Assembly (NCBI GenBank): GCA_016210745.1
Contig: JACQTO010000176.1
Span: 47,448 to 111,447, forward strand
Direction: 5' to 3'
DNA: 64,000 nt
DNA from: Betaproteobacteria bacterium
Lineage (GTDB): Bacteria; Pseudomonadota; Gammaproteobacteria; Burkholderiales; SG8-39
This document shows positions 45,127-53,519 of the stretch, in pieces. The position numbers and the translations under genes are program-made. Each line of letters starts with the position of its first letter. Positions within the stretch are counted from its first letter, which is position 1. The notes under the pieces were generated by a model, which was not told the origin of the DNA, did not search any database, and worked only from the letters and a program-made list of their open reading frames with translations.

Positions 45127-45260
45127 GAATAGTTAACAAATTTGGCGAAGGTTGAGTCTCTAAATTCGTCTCCCCTTTTGGTGCAGTTGCAAGCAACTGC
45201 ACCAAAAGGGGAGATTGATAAACGGCAAGATCAGCTCCTCTCGTTCCGATATCTCGAATC
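45127..45260 (+). repeat. Family 2 hairpin repeat, copy C (ompR/envZ junction)
   Basis: Forward copy: AGTTAACAAATTTGGCGAAG, perfect stem 45169-45190/45193-45214 with arms GGTGCAG/CTGCACC, then GATTGATAAACGGCAAGATC. Occupies nearly the whole 142-bp gap. Confidence 0.92.
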
Positions 45261-45268
45261 CTGACTCC

Positions 45269-46000
45269 TCACGCTTTTGCGGCTTCTCCATCGGGCACGA
45301 AGACATAGCCAAAGCCCCAAACGGTCTGGATGTATGCCGGCTTGGAGGGGTCGCGCTCGATGAGTTTGCGGAGGCGCGACACCTGCACGTCGATGGAACG
45401 GTCGAACACATCGTATTCGCGGCCGCGCGCAAGCTCCATCAGCTTGTCGCGCGACAGCGGAGAGCGCGGATGGGTGACCAGTACCTTGAGCAGCGCGAAT
45501 TCGCCCGTGGTGAGGGAGACCGTCTGTCCATCGCGCTCCAGCGTGCGCGTGGCGAGATTTACCGTCATGCCGCCGAAGGACACCGACTCTGCGGTGGCCG
45601 AGGGGGCTCCGGGCGGCAGGGGCGCGCCGCGCCGCCGCAACACCGCATTGATGCGTGCCACCAGTTCGCGCGGATTGAAAGGTTTGGGAAGGTAGTCGTC
45701 CGCGCCCATCTCCAGTCCGACAATGCGATCGACCTCCTCGCCCTTGGCGGTGAGCATGATGATGGGGATCGTCTCATTGGCGCCGCGCAGCCGCCGGCAC
45801 ACCGAGAGGCCGTCCTCGCCGGGGAGCATCAGATCGAGCACCAACAGGTCGAAGTGCTCGCGCGAGAATATCTTGTCCATGGCGCCGGCATCGGGCACCG
45901 TGGAGACGGCAAAGCCCTGCTGCGTGAGGTAGCGCTGCAGCAGGTCGCGCAGCCGCAGATCGTCGTCGACGACCAGGATCTTGGTTTTTGGATTGGACAT
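45269..46000 (-). CDS. ompR: Response regulator OmpR
   Basis: 243 residues, DNA-binding regulator. Receiver with VVDDD at 10-14, phospho-acceptor Asp56 (LLVLDLMLPGEDG), Thr in MLTAKG and Lys in LPKPFNPREL; C-terminal winged helix with LTTGEFALLKVLVTHPRSPLSRDKLM and DVQVSRLRKLIERDPSKPAYIQTVWGFGY, strongly OmpR-like. First gene of the pair with envZ. A GTAAC-N5-GTTAC repeat lies upstream (46044-46058) and might be autoregulatory. Confidence 0.95.
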   Translation of the reverse strand: MSNPKTKILVVDDDLRLRDLLQRYLTQQGFAVSTVPDAGAMDKIFSREHFDLLVLDLMLPGEDGLSVCRRLRGANETIPIIMLTAKGEEVDRIVGLEMGADDYLPKPFNPRELVARINAVLRRRGAPLPPGAPSATAESVSFGGMTVNLATRTLERDGQTVSLTTGEFALLKVLVTHPRSPLSRDKLMELARGREYDVFDRSIDVQVSRLRKLIERDPSKPAYIQTVWGFGYVFVPDGEAAKA

Positions 46001-46043
46001 ACTCGCTATGGTAGCCGCCCTGGGGCGCTGTTCAAAGCCAGTC

Positions 46044-46058
46044 GTAACAATTCGTTAC
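46044..46058. promoter_or_regulatory. Inverted repeat GTAAC-N5-GTTAC upstream of ompR
   Basis: Perfect 5-bp arms 44 bp before ompR. The GTAAC half resembles the core of OmpR boxes (GTAACA), so self-control is possible; a single short repeat is weak evidence. Confidence 0.3.
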
Positions 46059-46245
46059 TGCGATCGATTCCGAAACAAATGATTACAGACACGGCACCCG
46101 GCTGCACGGATGATTGGCGCATGGGATTTATGCCGCGTCGCGTGATGAAATCGGCGATCGGCGTCATAATGCTGCGGGCGGTTGGATATAGTTCGAACCG
46201 CCGATGGCGGTGAAAGCGGACCCAGGAGTCCGCATAGGAGAGCTT

Positions 46246-46527
46246 GTGAAACTATGGGCGATAGGTCTGCTCGCGATTGTGCTGACGGCATCGTGGCCGG
46301 CACAGGCGGATCAGCGACAAGGCGGCGGGCGCGGAGAGCGAGGCCGAGGATCCGAACGGCCGGCGCCGGCCTATATCGCGCCACCCGCACCGGATCGATC
46401 GCGGGAGCACCAGGAACGAATGTCGCCTGAGGAACGCCGCCAGCTGCGCCGCGATGTGTTCCAACACGGCCGGGAAGTCTATCGCGAACGGCCGGATGAA
46501 CGCGGCTCTTCAAAAGGGCGCAGGTGA
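46246..46527 (+). CDS. Small secreted Arg-rich protein of unknown function
   Basis: 93 residues from GTG 46246 (AGGAG site 5-9 bp upstream). A signal peptide (LWAIGLLAIVLTASWPAQA) leads to a short mature protein rich in Arg, Gly and Pro, with SPEERRQLRRDVFQHGREVY near the end, a helix-forming block seen in small betaproteobacterial periplasmic proteins. It lies 246 bp from the divergent ompR, a setting that suggests envelope stress control. No specific family is claimed. Confidence 0.7.
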   Translation: MKLWAIGLLAIVLTASWPAQADQRQGGGRGERGRGSERPAPAYIAPPAPDRSREHQERMSPEERRQLRRDVFQHGREVYRERPDERGSSKGRR

Positions 46528-46545
46528 TATACCCGGCGCTGCGGC

Positions 46546-47550
46546 TTATTCGAGCCGAATCTTCGCCTGTCTGACGACTTTCTCCCAGCGGGCCATATCG
46601 GTGCGAATCCGGTCGCGATACTGTTCCGGTGTATTGCCCACCGGGTCGATGCCGAGCAGCGCATAACGCTCGCGCACCTCCGGCGTCTGCAGCGCCGCGA
46701 CGGCGTCGCGATGCAGCCGCGCGATGATGGACGGAGGCGTTTTCGCCGGCGCGAGCAGTCCTATCCACGACGAGGCGACGAAATCGGGCAGCCCGTTCTC
46801 TATGAACGTAGGCACATCGGGCAAGGCGTCCGATCGCCGCGCCGCCGATACGCCCAGCGCTCTTAGCTTGCCCGCCTTGATATGCTGCGCCACCGTCGAA
46901 ACCGAGGTGAAGAGCAATGGCACCTGACCGCCGATGGCATCGCCCACAGCCTGTCCGCCGCCCTTGTAGGGAACGTGCACCATATCGATTCCTGCGCGCT
47001 GCTTGAGTAATTCACCCGTAAGATGAGAAGTGCTGCCGGTGCCGGTGGATGCGAACGACAGGCTGCCGGGTTTGGATTTCGCCAGCGCGATGAGTTCGCG
47101 GATATTGTTTGCCGCGACTGAGGGATGTGCGACCAGTATGAGCGTCCCGTCGCCGAGGATGGTGATCGGGGCGAAATCCGCCACGCTGTCGAAGGGCAGC
47201 TTCGGATATATGAACGGGTTGATGACCAGCGTTCCCTGGAAGCCGGCGAGCAAGGTGTACCCGTCGGGCGCGCTCTGGGCCACCACTTGGGTGCCGATGT
47301 TGCCGTTTGCGCCGGGCCGGCTGTCGATGATGACCTGCTGGCCAAGCCGCTCGGCGAGCTTGGCGGACATTACGCGAACCACGTTGTCGGTGAGGCCGCC
47401 GGGGGCGAACGGCATGACGATGCGCACCGGTTTCTCGGGGTAGTTCTGCGCCTGCGCCGTATTGCCAAGGAGCAGCGAGAGCGAGGCCAGCGCGCAGGCC
47501 AGCGCGCGAATCGCTCGGCAAGGTGATGGGACAGATGGGTGTTCAGACAT
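46546..47550 (-). CDS. Bug/TctC-family periplasmic substrate-binding protein
   Basis: 334 residues; signal peptide to NTAQAQNYPEKP; KPVRIVMPFAPGGLTDNVVR, IIDSRPGANGNIGTQVVAQS, PDGYTLLAGFQG, GKLRALGVSAARRSDALPDV. The last is the ligand-domain block shared with the other copies. Leftward, convergent with the small secreted protein gene. A fragment of a family 2 repeat begins 15 bp upstream of its start. Confidence 0.92.
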   Translation of the reverse strand: MSEHPSVPSPCRAIRALACALASLSLLLGNTAQAQNYPEKPVRIVMPFAPGGLTDNVVRVMSAKLAERLGQQVIIDSRPGANGNIGTQVVAQSAPDGYTLLAGFQGTLVINPFIYPKLPFDSVADFAPITILGDGTLILVAHPSVAANNIRELIALAKSKPGSLSFASTGTGSTSHLTGELLKQRAGIDMVHVPYKGGGQAVGDAIGGQVPLLFTSVSTVAQHIKAGKLRALGVSAARRSDALPDVPTFIENGLPDFVASSWIGLLAPAKTPPSIIARLHRDAVAALQTPEVRERYALLGIDPVGNTPEQYRDRIRTDMARWEKVVRQAKIRLE

Positions 47551-47564
47551 CAGATATTTCCCCC

Positions 47565-47605
47565 TAAGCCGGACAAGTCGGAACCAGGAAGGCTGGTTTT
47601 GCCTT
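47565..47605 (-). repeat. Family 2 repeat, terminal fragment
   Basis: TAAGCCGGACAAGTCGGAAC, then CCAGGAAGGCTGGTTTTGCC, matches the outer end of copies B and E without the central stem. Confidence 0.7.
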
Positions 47606-47706
47606 TCTTCACCTATGCAACAGCAAAATTTCGCCCGAATCGCATCGAATAAACTCGCAAGTCGCTGCGCGCAGCGGATGGCCTCACGCGCGGACGGAAG
47701 GCCGCG

Positions 47707-48783
47707 CTACTTCATCTCCGCGATGTACTTGCGAAGAAATTCCGCCATGGCAGGCTGGATATTGGCCAGGTCCGACACCACGCGCTCGCCTTCGGCGCCC
47801 AGGATGAAGCGGGGTTTGACCAACACGACTTTCTCCCACTGCGCGATGAACTCCGGATCCTTGGATAGCTTCTCGAAAGCGCCGCGCATTTCATCTACTG
47901 CCGCCTGCGGCGCAGTGGGCGCCATGAAAATCGTGCGGATCATGCTGTCCATGATTCGATTGAGCAACACCAATGCCTGCCATTTTTCTCCGCTGGGCAT
48001 GGCATCCTTGCCCCATACGTCCTTGTAGACCTCAAGATAGGAGGGCACGTCCGGCAGGTCGGGACTGCGGCTCGGCCGGGTCGGGACCACGTCGTACTGA
48101 AACAGGGGTATCGCGATCCCGGTGTCGATGAGATTGGGCTTCACCGACGTGAAATAACCCGGCAGCGAGTTGTTGGTAACCTGGATGTCGCCCTGGCGAA
48201 CGGCAAATTCTATTTCGCGCACCCCCTTGTACCCGGGAATGGTCTCGTACTTGGCCCCAAGCAGGTCGAGCGCTAGGCGCAGGCGGATGGTTCCCTGGCT
48301 GGCCGGCCCCATGGCTCCGGCCCTGAAAAGCTGGGCTTTCGCCACGTCGGCCGGCTTGCTGATGCCGGGTTTGGTGTCACGGCGGACATACAGTAGCGTG
48401 GTCTGACGCACGCCGGCGATGAACTTGAAGTTCTCGTAGCGCACATGCAGGGTCGGTTCGTTGATGATCTGGGTTACCGGGTTCCAGGTCAGGTAGCCTA
48501 CGGTGAGCGTTTCCCTGCCCGTGGCCTCGCCGAGTTGGTTGGTGCCGATGTTTCCGCCTGCACCGGGAACATTGCGGATGATCACGCTGGTTGCGCCCTG
48601 CAAGTATTTGGGCAGATGACGCGCGACAATGCGCGCCTCCACATCGGTCGGGCCTCCTGCGGCATTATTCATGAGCATGGTGACCGTTTGTCCGGCATAG
48701 TTTTGGGCGAGCGCGGTACTGGCAAGGGCAAATAGGGCCGCACAAACGAATCCCGATCCGAGTAGTGGTTTTATCGCTGGCAT
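47707..48783 (-). CDS. Divergent Bug/TctC-like periplasmic substrate-binding protein
   Basis: 358 residues, longer and more divergent than the others. Signal peptide to ASTALAQNYAGQ; VTMLMNNAAGGPTDVEARIV replaces the usual PFAPGGxxD loop, and IIRNVPGAGGNIGTNQLGEA keeps the family core. The C-terminal half (FAVRQGDIQVTNNSLPGYFT, PDLPDVPSYLEVYKD) suggests a different ligand class. Stands between two relic-rich gaps, upstream of the first Bug gene by 157 bp; co-transcription is possible. Confidence 0.85.
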   Translation of the reverse strand: MPAIKPLLGSGFVCAALFALASTALAQNYAGQTVTMLMNNAAGGPTDVEARIVARHLPKYLQGATSVIIRNVPGAGGNIGTNQLGEATGRETLTVGYLTWNPVTQIINEPTLHVRYENFKFIAGVRQTTLLYVRRDTKPGISKPADVAKAQLFRAGAMGPASQGTIRLRLALDLLGAKYETIPGYKGVREIEFAVRQGDIQVTNNSLPGYFTSVKPNLIDTGIAIPLFQYDVVPTRPSRSPDLPDVPSYLEVYKDVWGKDAMPSGEKWQALVLLNRIMDSMIRTIFMAPTAPQAAVDEMRGAFEKLSKDPEFIAQWEKVVLVKPRFILGAEGERVVSDLANIQPAMAEFLRKYIAEMK

Positions 48784-48989
48784 TTAGGTCATCCCCACAT
48801 CAGTTGAAGTTTGAAGAGCGCATTACGCAAGACGTTTTATATTCGGGGTTTCTTGCATTGCACGGCCGACGATAAACGGCCCGACAAGCATGGGAGCCTA
48901 GCGTCCGCGGTGCCGCCTGTAGTATACACTTCGAATCCTCCCGGCTAGCAAATCGAAATCGAAGATGTCATCGCGATTTCGGTGAAAGA

Positions 48990-49105
48990 GTCTGATCGTT
49001 GTTATATGTCTCGTGTCTTCGCGCAGTTGCAACTTGGCAACTGCGCGAAGACAGTAGATCGAATAGAGGCAAAGTCGGCCTTGTCGATTCCTGCTATGCC
49101 GGTTT
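48990..49105 (+). repeat. Family 2 hairpin repeat, diverged copy H
   Basis: Stem 49015-49052 (GTCTTCGCGCAGTTGC / GCAACTGCGCGAAGAC) and right flank GTAGATCGAATAGAGGCAAA then CCTGCTATGCCGGTTT, a decayed form of the standard right end. Confidence 0.75.
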
Positions 49106-49112
49106 CGCCATT

Positions 49113-49245
49113 TACAAGTTAGCTGTTGACAAATTTGGCGAAGATTTGGTTTCTAAATTCGGCTCTCCTCTTTGCGCAGTTGCTCGCAACTGCGCAAAGA
49201 GGAGAGATTGATAAAAGGCTAAACCACTGGCTATGCCGGCTTAGA
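49113..49245 (+). repeat. Family 2 hairpin repeat, copy D
   Basis: TACAAGTTAGCTGTTGACAA, stem 49163-49206 (CTCTCCTCTTTGCGCAGTTG...), ending GATTGATAAAAGGC...GCCGGCTTAG. The next bases are the UbiD relic, so this copy may have landed in that gene or its flank. Confidence 0.9.
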
Positions 49246-49399
49246 TAATTCGGACCCTTCGGCGGATCTGACGCTGCCGCGAACCCATCGCATCGCCTCG
49301 GCTATCGGCATCGATGCGACGCGTCCCTTCGGCGAGAAATTCCACGATGTTGCCGACGTGCCGGGCTGGCAGGACTACGAGGTTCCCGAACTGGACTGA
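49244..49399 (+). pseudogene. C-terminal relic of a UbiD-family decarboxylase
   Basis: About 51 codons translate to DNSDPSADLTLPRTHRIA then SAIGIDATRPFGEKFHDVAD and PGWQDYEVPELD-stop. The IGIDAT(R/K)PFG block followed by VPGW is the usual end of UbiD-like decarboxylases. The rest of the gene is gone, the 5' side being replaced by family 2 repeats. Its strand is opposite to the intact UbiD gene at 53520-55154, and the tail differs (intact copy: LIDATMKWPLPP), so it came from another paralogue. Confidence 0.75.
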
Positions 49400-49420
49400 G
49401 GCTTGGGAAACACTGATCAA

Positions 49421-49490
49421 GTCATCCCCGCGAAAGCGGGGATCCAGCAACTGGCTGAACTTCCTAGATTCCCGCTTTCGCGGGAATGAC
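49421..49490. repeat. Short inverted repeat of the CCCGCGAAAGCGGG type
   Basis: GTCATCCCCGCGAAAGCGGG (49421-49440) is inverted as CCCGCTTTCGCGGGAATGAC (49471-49490) with a 30-bp middle. This core is widespread in beta- and gammaproteobacterial gaps. It could end transcription of the leftward AOR gene. Confidence 0.85.
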
Positions 49491-49520
49491 AAAATCTCAC
49501 TTAATCAGCGTTTCCTTAGT

Positions 49521-51251
49521 TTAGGTCCCGGCGGACTGTTCGGCTGCAAACAATTCAGCCAGGCTTTCGCTCACTTCCTTGCCGGAAAAGCGGGCACGCC
49601 TGTCGGTCGGGGCCAAAGACTCCTCGTAGAAGAATGCGGGCAGACCGTCGTCCTCCGGCGTAAATCCCACTGCGCGATTGAATTCGCGCTCCATCAGGAG
49701 AGCATCAACGCCGAGTCTTCGGATCGCGGAGGGCTCAAGCTCAGTACCATGGACGCTGTTGATCGTTTCGGCAAGCAATTCGTGGTTGGCATCGGTCACC
49801 GAACGCCCGAACGCGCATAATCCCAGCGAGTCCGCTACGGCAGTATTGACTTGCGAGTTAAAGCTGACGGCGGCTAATTCCTTCAACGTCTTCCCTTTGC
49901 AGTCCGCCCCCGGCACGTTGCCGGTCGTGTGGTCTGCGCCCTGCGGGGTTGTCATCATGGAAATACCGGTTACCTCGACGATCCTGGGATCATGGGCGCT
50001 GATTGCCTGATGTTTAATGACAGGCACGCGCCTGATCCCGTAATGCAGACCGACACTCTCCGCGCCCCGCGCCAGGATGCGGCCGCGCTCGGTTCCGTGG
50101 CGGATGTCTTCCAACGCTTCGACAATGAAGCCGATGTCGCCGAATCGGCCGTATCCAGCGTCCATGAGGATCGCGATGGTCGCGCCGGTTTCGATCGTGT
50201 CTACCCCAAGGTCATTGGCGATAGCGTTCAAGCGCGCGATTTCATCCGGCTCGGTCAGACCCAAGTTGGTCCCCAACATGACGATGTTCTCGTAATCCAG
50301 CGGAGACACCACTTCCTTGCCGCCCGATTCCACGTATACATTGCCGCACTGGATCGCGCAGCCGCCCATGCACGCGTGAGCGGTCTTGCCGCCGCGCTCC
50401 ATGTTTTGTTGCCGAATGAAATCGCCGCCGACCTTCAATGGCTCCCCGCCGGGCTCGACCAGACGCCCGCTGCTGAAGTTTCGCACCGGCAGGCCCCCGG
50501 TGTAGTTGAAAAGGTCCGCCACAAACGCGGTACCCAGGTCGCGCAGGGTCTTTATCGCTTCCTGCTCGCCGATCTTGCCTGCGTAGGAGCGAATATTCTC
50601 GAAGGCTTTCTTCTTGTCGTGCAGCTCAGGCATCTTGTCCAGGTCCGCGACGATCGCCTTGACCTTCTTGTTGCCCATGACGGCGCCAACGCCCCCGCGT
50701 GCCGCCAGCCTTCCTGGGCGGCCTTCCATGTCGCTGAACGCTACTCCCGCCACGATGCCGCGGTATTCGCCGACCGGCCCGCACAGGGAGAAGCTGGTTC
50801 TCTTGCCGTAGATTTCCCGGATGAGCGCTGCAGCCTCGTTGTTGCCTTTGCCCATCAAGGGCTCGGCTGAGTCGAAGGTGATCGAGCCGTCTCTCATGAT
50901 GCGGATGACAAGCCAGTCATCGGATATGCCGTGCAGCGTCAATCCCGCTATGGAAAGATGTCCCAGGGCGGTGCCGAAGGTGCCGCCGCTGTTGGCTTCT
51001 TTGACTCCTCCGGTCAAGGGGCTTTTGCAGCCGACGCTGATCCGTCCGCCGTTGGAAAAACCGATCCCCGCGAATGGCCCTGCCGAGAAGATCAGCGGAT
51101 TTTCCGGCGACCAAGGATCGACCCTGGCGATGCCATCGGAGAGCAAGGTTTTGGCGATCAGGTAACGCCCCGCCTTGGCGATGTCCTCGCCGTGCAGTTC
51201 GGCGATTCTGACGGCTCTACGGGCGAGATCGATATGCAGGTACTTTCTCAT
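49521..51251 (-). CDS. aor: Aldehyde:ferredoxin oxidoreductase family enzyme (tungsten/molybdenum)
   Basis: 576 residues. AOR enzymes interconvert aldehydes and acids with ferredoxin, using a W- or Mo-bispterin and one Fe4S4. N-terminal domain: KYLHIDLARR, FSAGPFAGIGFSNGGRISVGCKSP, EANSGGTFG; cluster ligands CMGGCAIQC (~residues 290-298) and LGLCAFGR (~478). The pterin-binding DTIETG and IKHQAISAHDPR are also present. ATG 51251 is chosen for an AAAGGA site; the frame is open to 51272. No AorA or AorC partner is next to it. 34 bp after the Mo-oxidoreductase gene, so co-transcribed. Substrate unknown. Confidence 0.9.
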   Translation of the reverse strand: MRKYLHIDLARRAVRIAELHGEDIAKAGRYLIAKTLLSDGIARVDPWSPENPLIFSAGPFAGIGFSNGGRISVGCKSPLTGGVKEANSGGTFGTALGHLSIAGLTLHGISDDWLVIRIMRDGSITFDSAEPLMGKGNNEAAALIREIYGKRTSFSLCGPVGEYRGIVAGVAFSDMEGRPGRLAARGGVGAVMGNKKVKAIVADLDKMPELHDKKKAFENIRSYAGKIGEQEAIKTLRDLGTAFVADLFNYTGGLPVRNFSSGRLVEPGGEPLKVGGDFIRQQNMERGGKTAHACMGGCAIQCGNVYVESGGKEVVSPLDYENIVMLGTNLGLTEPDEIARLNAIANDLGVDTIETGATIAILMDAGYGRFGDIGFIVEALEDIRHGTERGRILARGAESVGLHYGIRRVPVIKHQAISAHDPRIVEVTGISMMTTPQGADHTTGNVPGADCKGKTLKELAAVSFNSQVNTAVADSLGLCAFGRSVTDANHELLAETINSVHGTELEPSAIRRLGVDALLMEREFNRAVGFTPEDDGLPAFFYEESLAPTDRRARFSGKEVSESLAELFAAEQSAGT

Positions 51252-51285
51252 GTCCAAGGTCCTTTCGCCCACAGACTAGCACCGT

Positions 51286-53493
51286 TCAAGTCTGATTGGG
51301 AAACGCCTTGATCTTCTCCACTTCGCACAGTAGGGCTTTAAGTACCGGAAAACCGGAGATCGGGTCGCGATTATCGGGATCGGTAAGGTAGTTGGCGTTG
51401 GCTTCGCGCCAAGCTTGCGCCTGTTGCGGGCCGCCGCCGCCGACATTCACCTCGACCGAGCCCGGAATCACGCCGTCGGTCACCTTGGCGGTGAACGCCA
51501 CCCGCCCGCGTGGCGTTACGACATGAACGCGTTCGCCCTCGACGATTCCGCGCGCCAGTGCGTCGTCGCAATGGATCATCACATGCGGCTCGGGCTGCAT
51601 TTTCACCAAGGCGGGAATGTTGAGGTGCTGGGAACGAAAGGTCGACTGGATGCGGGCCCCCGTATTGAGCACCAGGGGAAATCTTTCGGCGAGTGCCGGG
51701 TCGGCGAGCGGACCTTCGAGGGGTTCCACGTACACGGGGAGGGCGTCGTGCCCGTATTTGGCGAGCAGGCTCGACGCGATCTCCACCTTGCCCGAAGGTG
51801 TGGGAAAACCCGGTTGTCCGTCCGCGCGCAGCATTCCCTGTTCGTATTTGCGGTATTCCTCGGGCTTGCCGAAGCTGATCCCTTCCGGGTGCTCGCGCAA
51901 TCGCTCGAGTCCGACGGGATGATCGCGCAGCACGAACTCGATCGAGGCTTCCTCGTTGGGCGGATAGAGATCGCCGTAGCCCAGCCGCCGCGCCAGTTCG
52001 ACGAAGATGTGATAGTCGCTGCGCGCCTCGCCCAGCGGTTCGATGACGCGCCGGCGCAACTGGATGAAACCGTGATGCTTCTGGTAGCTCGAGTTTTCGT
52101 AGTAGGTCGTCGCCGGCAGCACGAAGTCCGCATATTGCGCGTCCGCCGTCTTGAAACGGTCGGCGACCACCAGCAGGTCGAGCGCTGCCAGGCAGCGCCG
52201 CCACAGGCCGGGGTCCGGATAGCAGGTGAGAATCGATGCGCCGTCGACGATCAGCGCCTTGATAGGGTAAGGATCGCCCTCCAGGATGGCGCGCGGCGTT
52301 TCCATGAATTGAGCGCTCTTGGTCAGATCGCAGAAGAGCGGAAACTTGTCGTAACCGATGGGCTTCACGTCCGCCGGCGGCGCGATATTGGTGCGCCGGT
52401 ACGGGCTCTTGGCGTGCCGGTGGAAGACGATGCCGCCGGGGACATCCAGGTTGCCGGTGATCGCGTAGAGGCTGAAGACGGCGCGCAGGTTCTGAACACC
52501 GCTATTGGTGTATTCGAGCCCGGTGTACATCGACAGCGTTGCGTGTCGGGCCGTGGCGATCGCGCGCGCGGTGTCGAGAACCGCTTGGCGTGGAACCTTG
52601 GTGATGCGCTCGACCTCCTCGGGTGTGAAGCGCCGGACGTATTCGCGCAGTTCGTCGAATCCGAGAACCCATCGCTCGACGAACTCCCGATCGAAAAGAT
52701 CCTGTTCGATGACGGCATTGATCATTCCCAGCGCGAGCGCGCCATCGGTTCCGGGGCGAATCGGAATCCACTCATGCGCCGCTCGCGCCATCTCGCTGCG
52801 CCGATGGTCGATAACGATGATGCGGGCGCCGCGCCGCTTGGCTTGGAGGATCTTGCCGAAATTTGCCGGCGGCGAATCGGTGGCGGGGTTGGCTCCCCAG
52901 ACGACGATCAGTTTGGCGTCGGCAAAATCCGGATGGGTGGCGGCGAGACTGATACCGAACGTGGGGATCCCCGCGGTTACGGTATAGGAGGTATTGCAGA
53001 TTGAATTGGCGCCGGCGTTATTGGGCGAGCCAAAAGGAAATAGCAGGCTTTTCGCACTGGAAGAGTTGATGCCGGGCGGCGCAAAGGGATCGATCAGGGA
53101 ATTGTCGAACCCGCCGCGGCCGACGTACGTCATCACCGCTTCGGGTCCCACGTCCGCCTTGATCTTGAGCAGCTTCTCGGCGATGCGATCGAAGGCTTCG
53201 TCCCAGGTGATCCGCTTGAACTTGCCTTCGCCCTTTTCCCCGACGCGCATTTGCGGATATTTCAATCGCAGCGGCGAGTAAACGATGTTTTTGGAGTGTG
53301 CCCCGCGCGCGCAAACGATGCCCTGCGGATGACCCTTGAGCGGGCGGATGCGATCGAGTTTGCCGTCGACGAGCTTGATTTCCACGCCGCAGCCGCCCGG
53401 ACAAATGCCGCAGATGCCCGGGATCCAGTCGATGCTGCGAGCGGCGCGGGCTGACATGATGCTGGCTTCTGTCCTTTCGGCTTCACGGCTCAT
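51286..53493 (-). CDS. Mo/W-bisMGD oxidoreductase, DMSO-reductase superfamily (first copy)
   Basis: 735 residues. Fe4S4 ligands Cys28, Cys31, Cys35 and Cys61 (GICGICPGGC, GIVCARG); then MGD-binding VVWGANPATDSPPANFGKIL, FSLYAITGNLDVPGG and VVADRFKTADAQYADFVLPATT; C-terminal barrel with LNTGARIQSTFRSQHLN. Formate dehydrogenase or thiosulfate reductase-like, but no Tat signal, so cytoplasmic, and no separate Fe-S electron-transfer subunit is nearby. ATG 53493 has a GGGAGG site. It lies between UbiD and AOR in one leftward run, and could pass electrons to or from AOR. Substrate unknown. Confidence 0.9.
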   Translation of the reverse strand: MSREAERTEASIMSARAARSIDWIPGICGICPGGCGVEIKLVDGKLDRIRPLKGHPQGIVCARGAHSKNIVYSPLRLKYPQMRVGEKGEGKFKRITWDEAFDRIAEKLLKIKADVGPEAVMTYVGRGGFDNSLIDPFAPPGINSSSAKSLLFPFGSPNNAGANSICNTSYTVTAGIPTFGISLAATHPDFADAKLIVVWGANPATDSPPANFGKILQAKRRGARIIVIDHRRSEMARAAHEWIPIRPGTDGALALGMINAVIEQDLFDREFVERWVLGFDELREYVRRFTPEEVERITKVPRQAVLDTARAIATARHATLSMYTGLEYTNSGVQNLRAVFSLYAITGNLDVPGGIVFHRHAKSPYRRTNIAPPADVKPIGYDKFPLFCDLTKSAQFMETPRAILEGDPYPIKALIVDGASILTCYPDPGLWRRCLAALDLLVVADRFKTADAQYADFVLPATTYYENSSYQKHHGFIQLRRRVIEPLGEARSDYHIFVELARRLGYGDLYPPNEEASIEFVLRDHPVGLERLREHPEGISFGKPEEYRKYEQGMLRADGQPGFPTPSGKVEIASSLLAKYGHDALPVYVEPLEGPLADPALAERFPLVLNTGARIQSTFRSQHLNIPALVKMQPEPHVMIHCDDALARGIVEGERVHVVTPRGRVAFTAKVTDGVIPGSVEVNVGGGGPQQAQAWREANANYLTDPDNRDPISGFPVLKALLCEVEKIKAFPNQT

Positions 53494-53519
53494 TATTTGC
53501 CCTCCCTAAATCCTAAATG

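Larger units (their letters stand above)
48784..49520. other. Relic-rich intergenic region
   Basis: 737 bp without an intact gene. In order: the leader of the divergent Bug gene, two family 2 copies (48990-49105 and 49113-49245), the tail of a UbiD-like gene (49244-49399, + strand), and a CCCGCGAAAGCGGG repeat (49421-49490). Confidence 0.7.

Noticed and set aside
49091..49240. Direct repeat GCTATGCCGG flanking family 2 copy D, at first read as a target-site duplication
   Set aside because: Both are simply the right ends of copies H and D of the same repeat.
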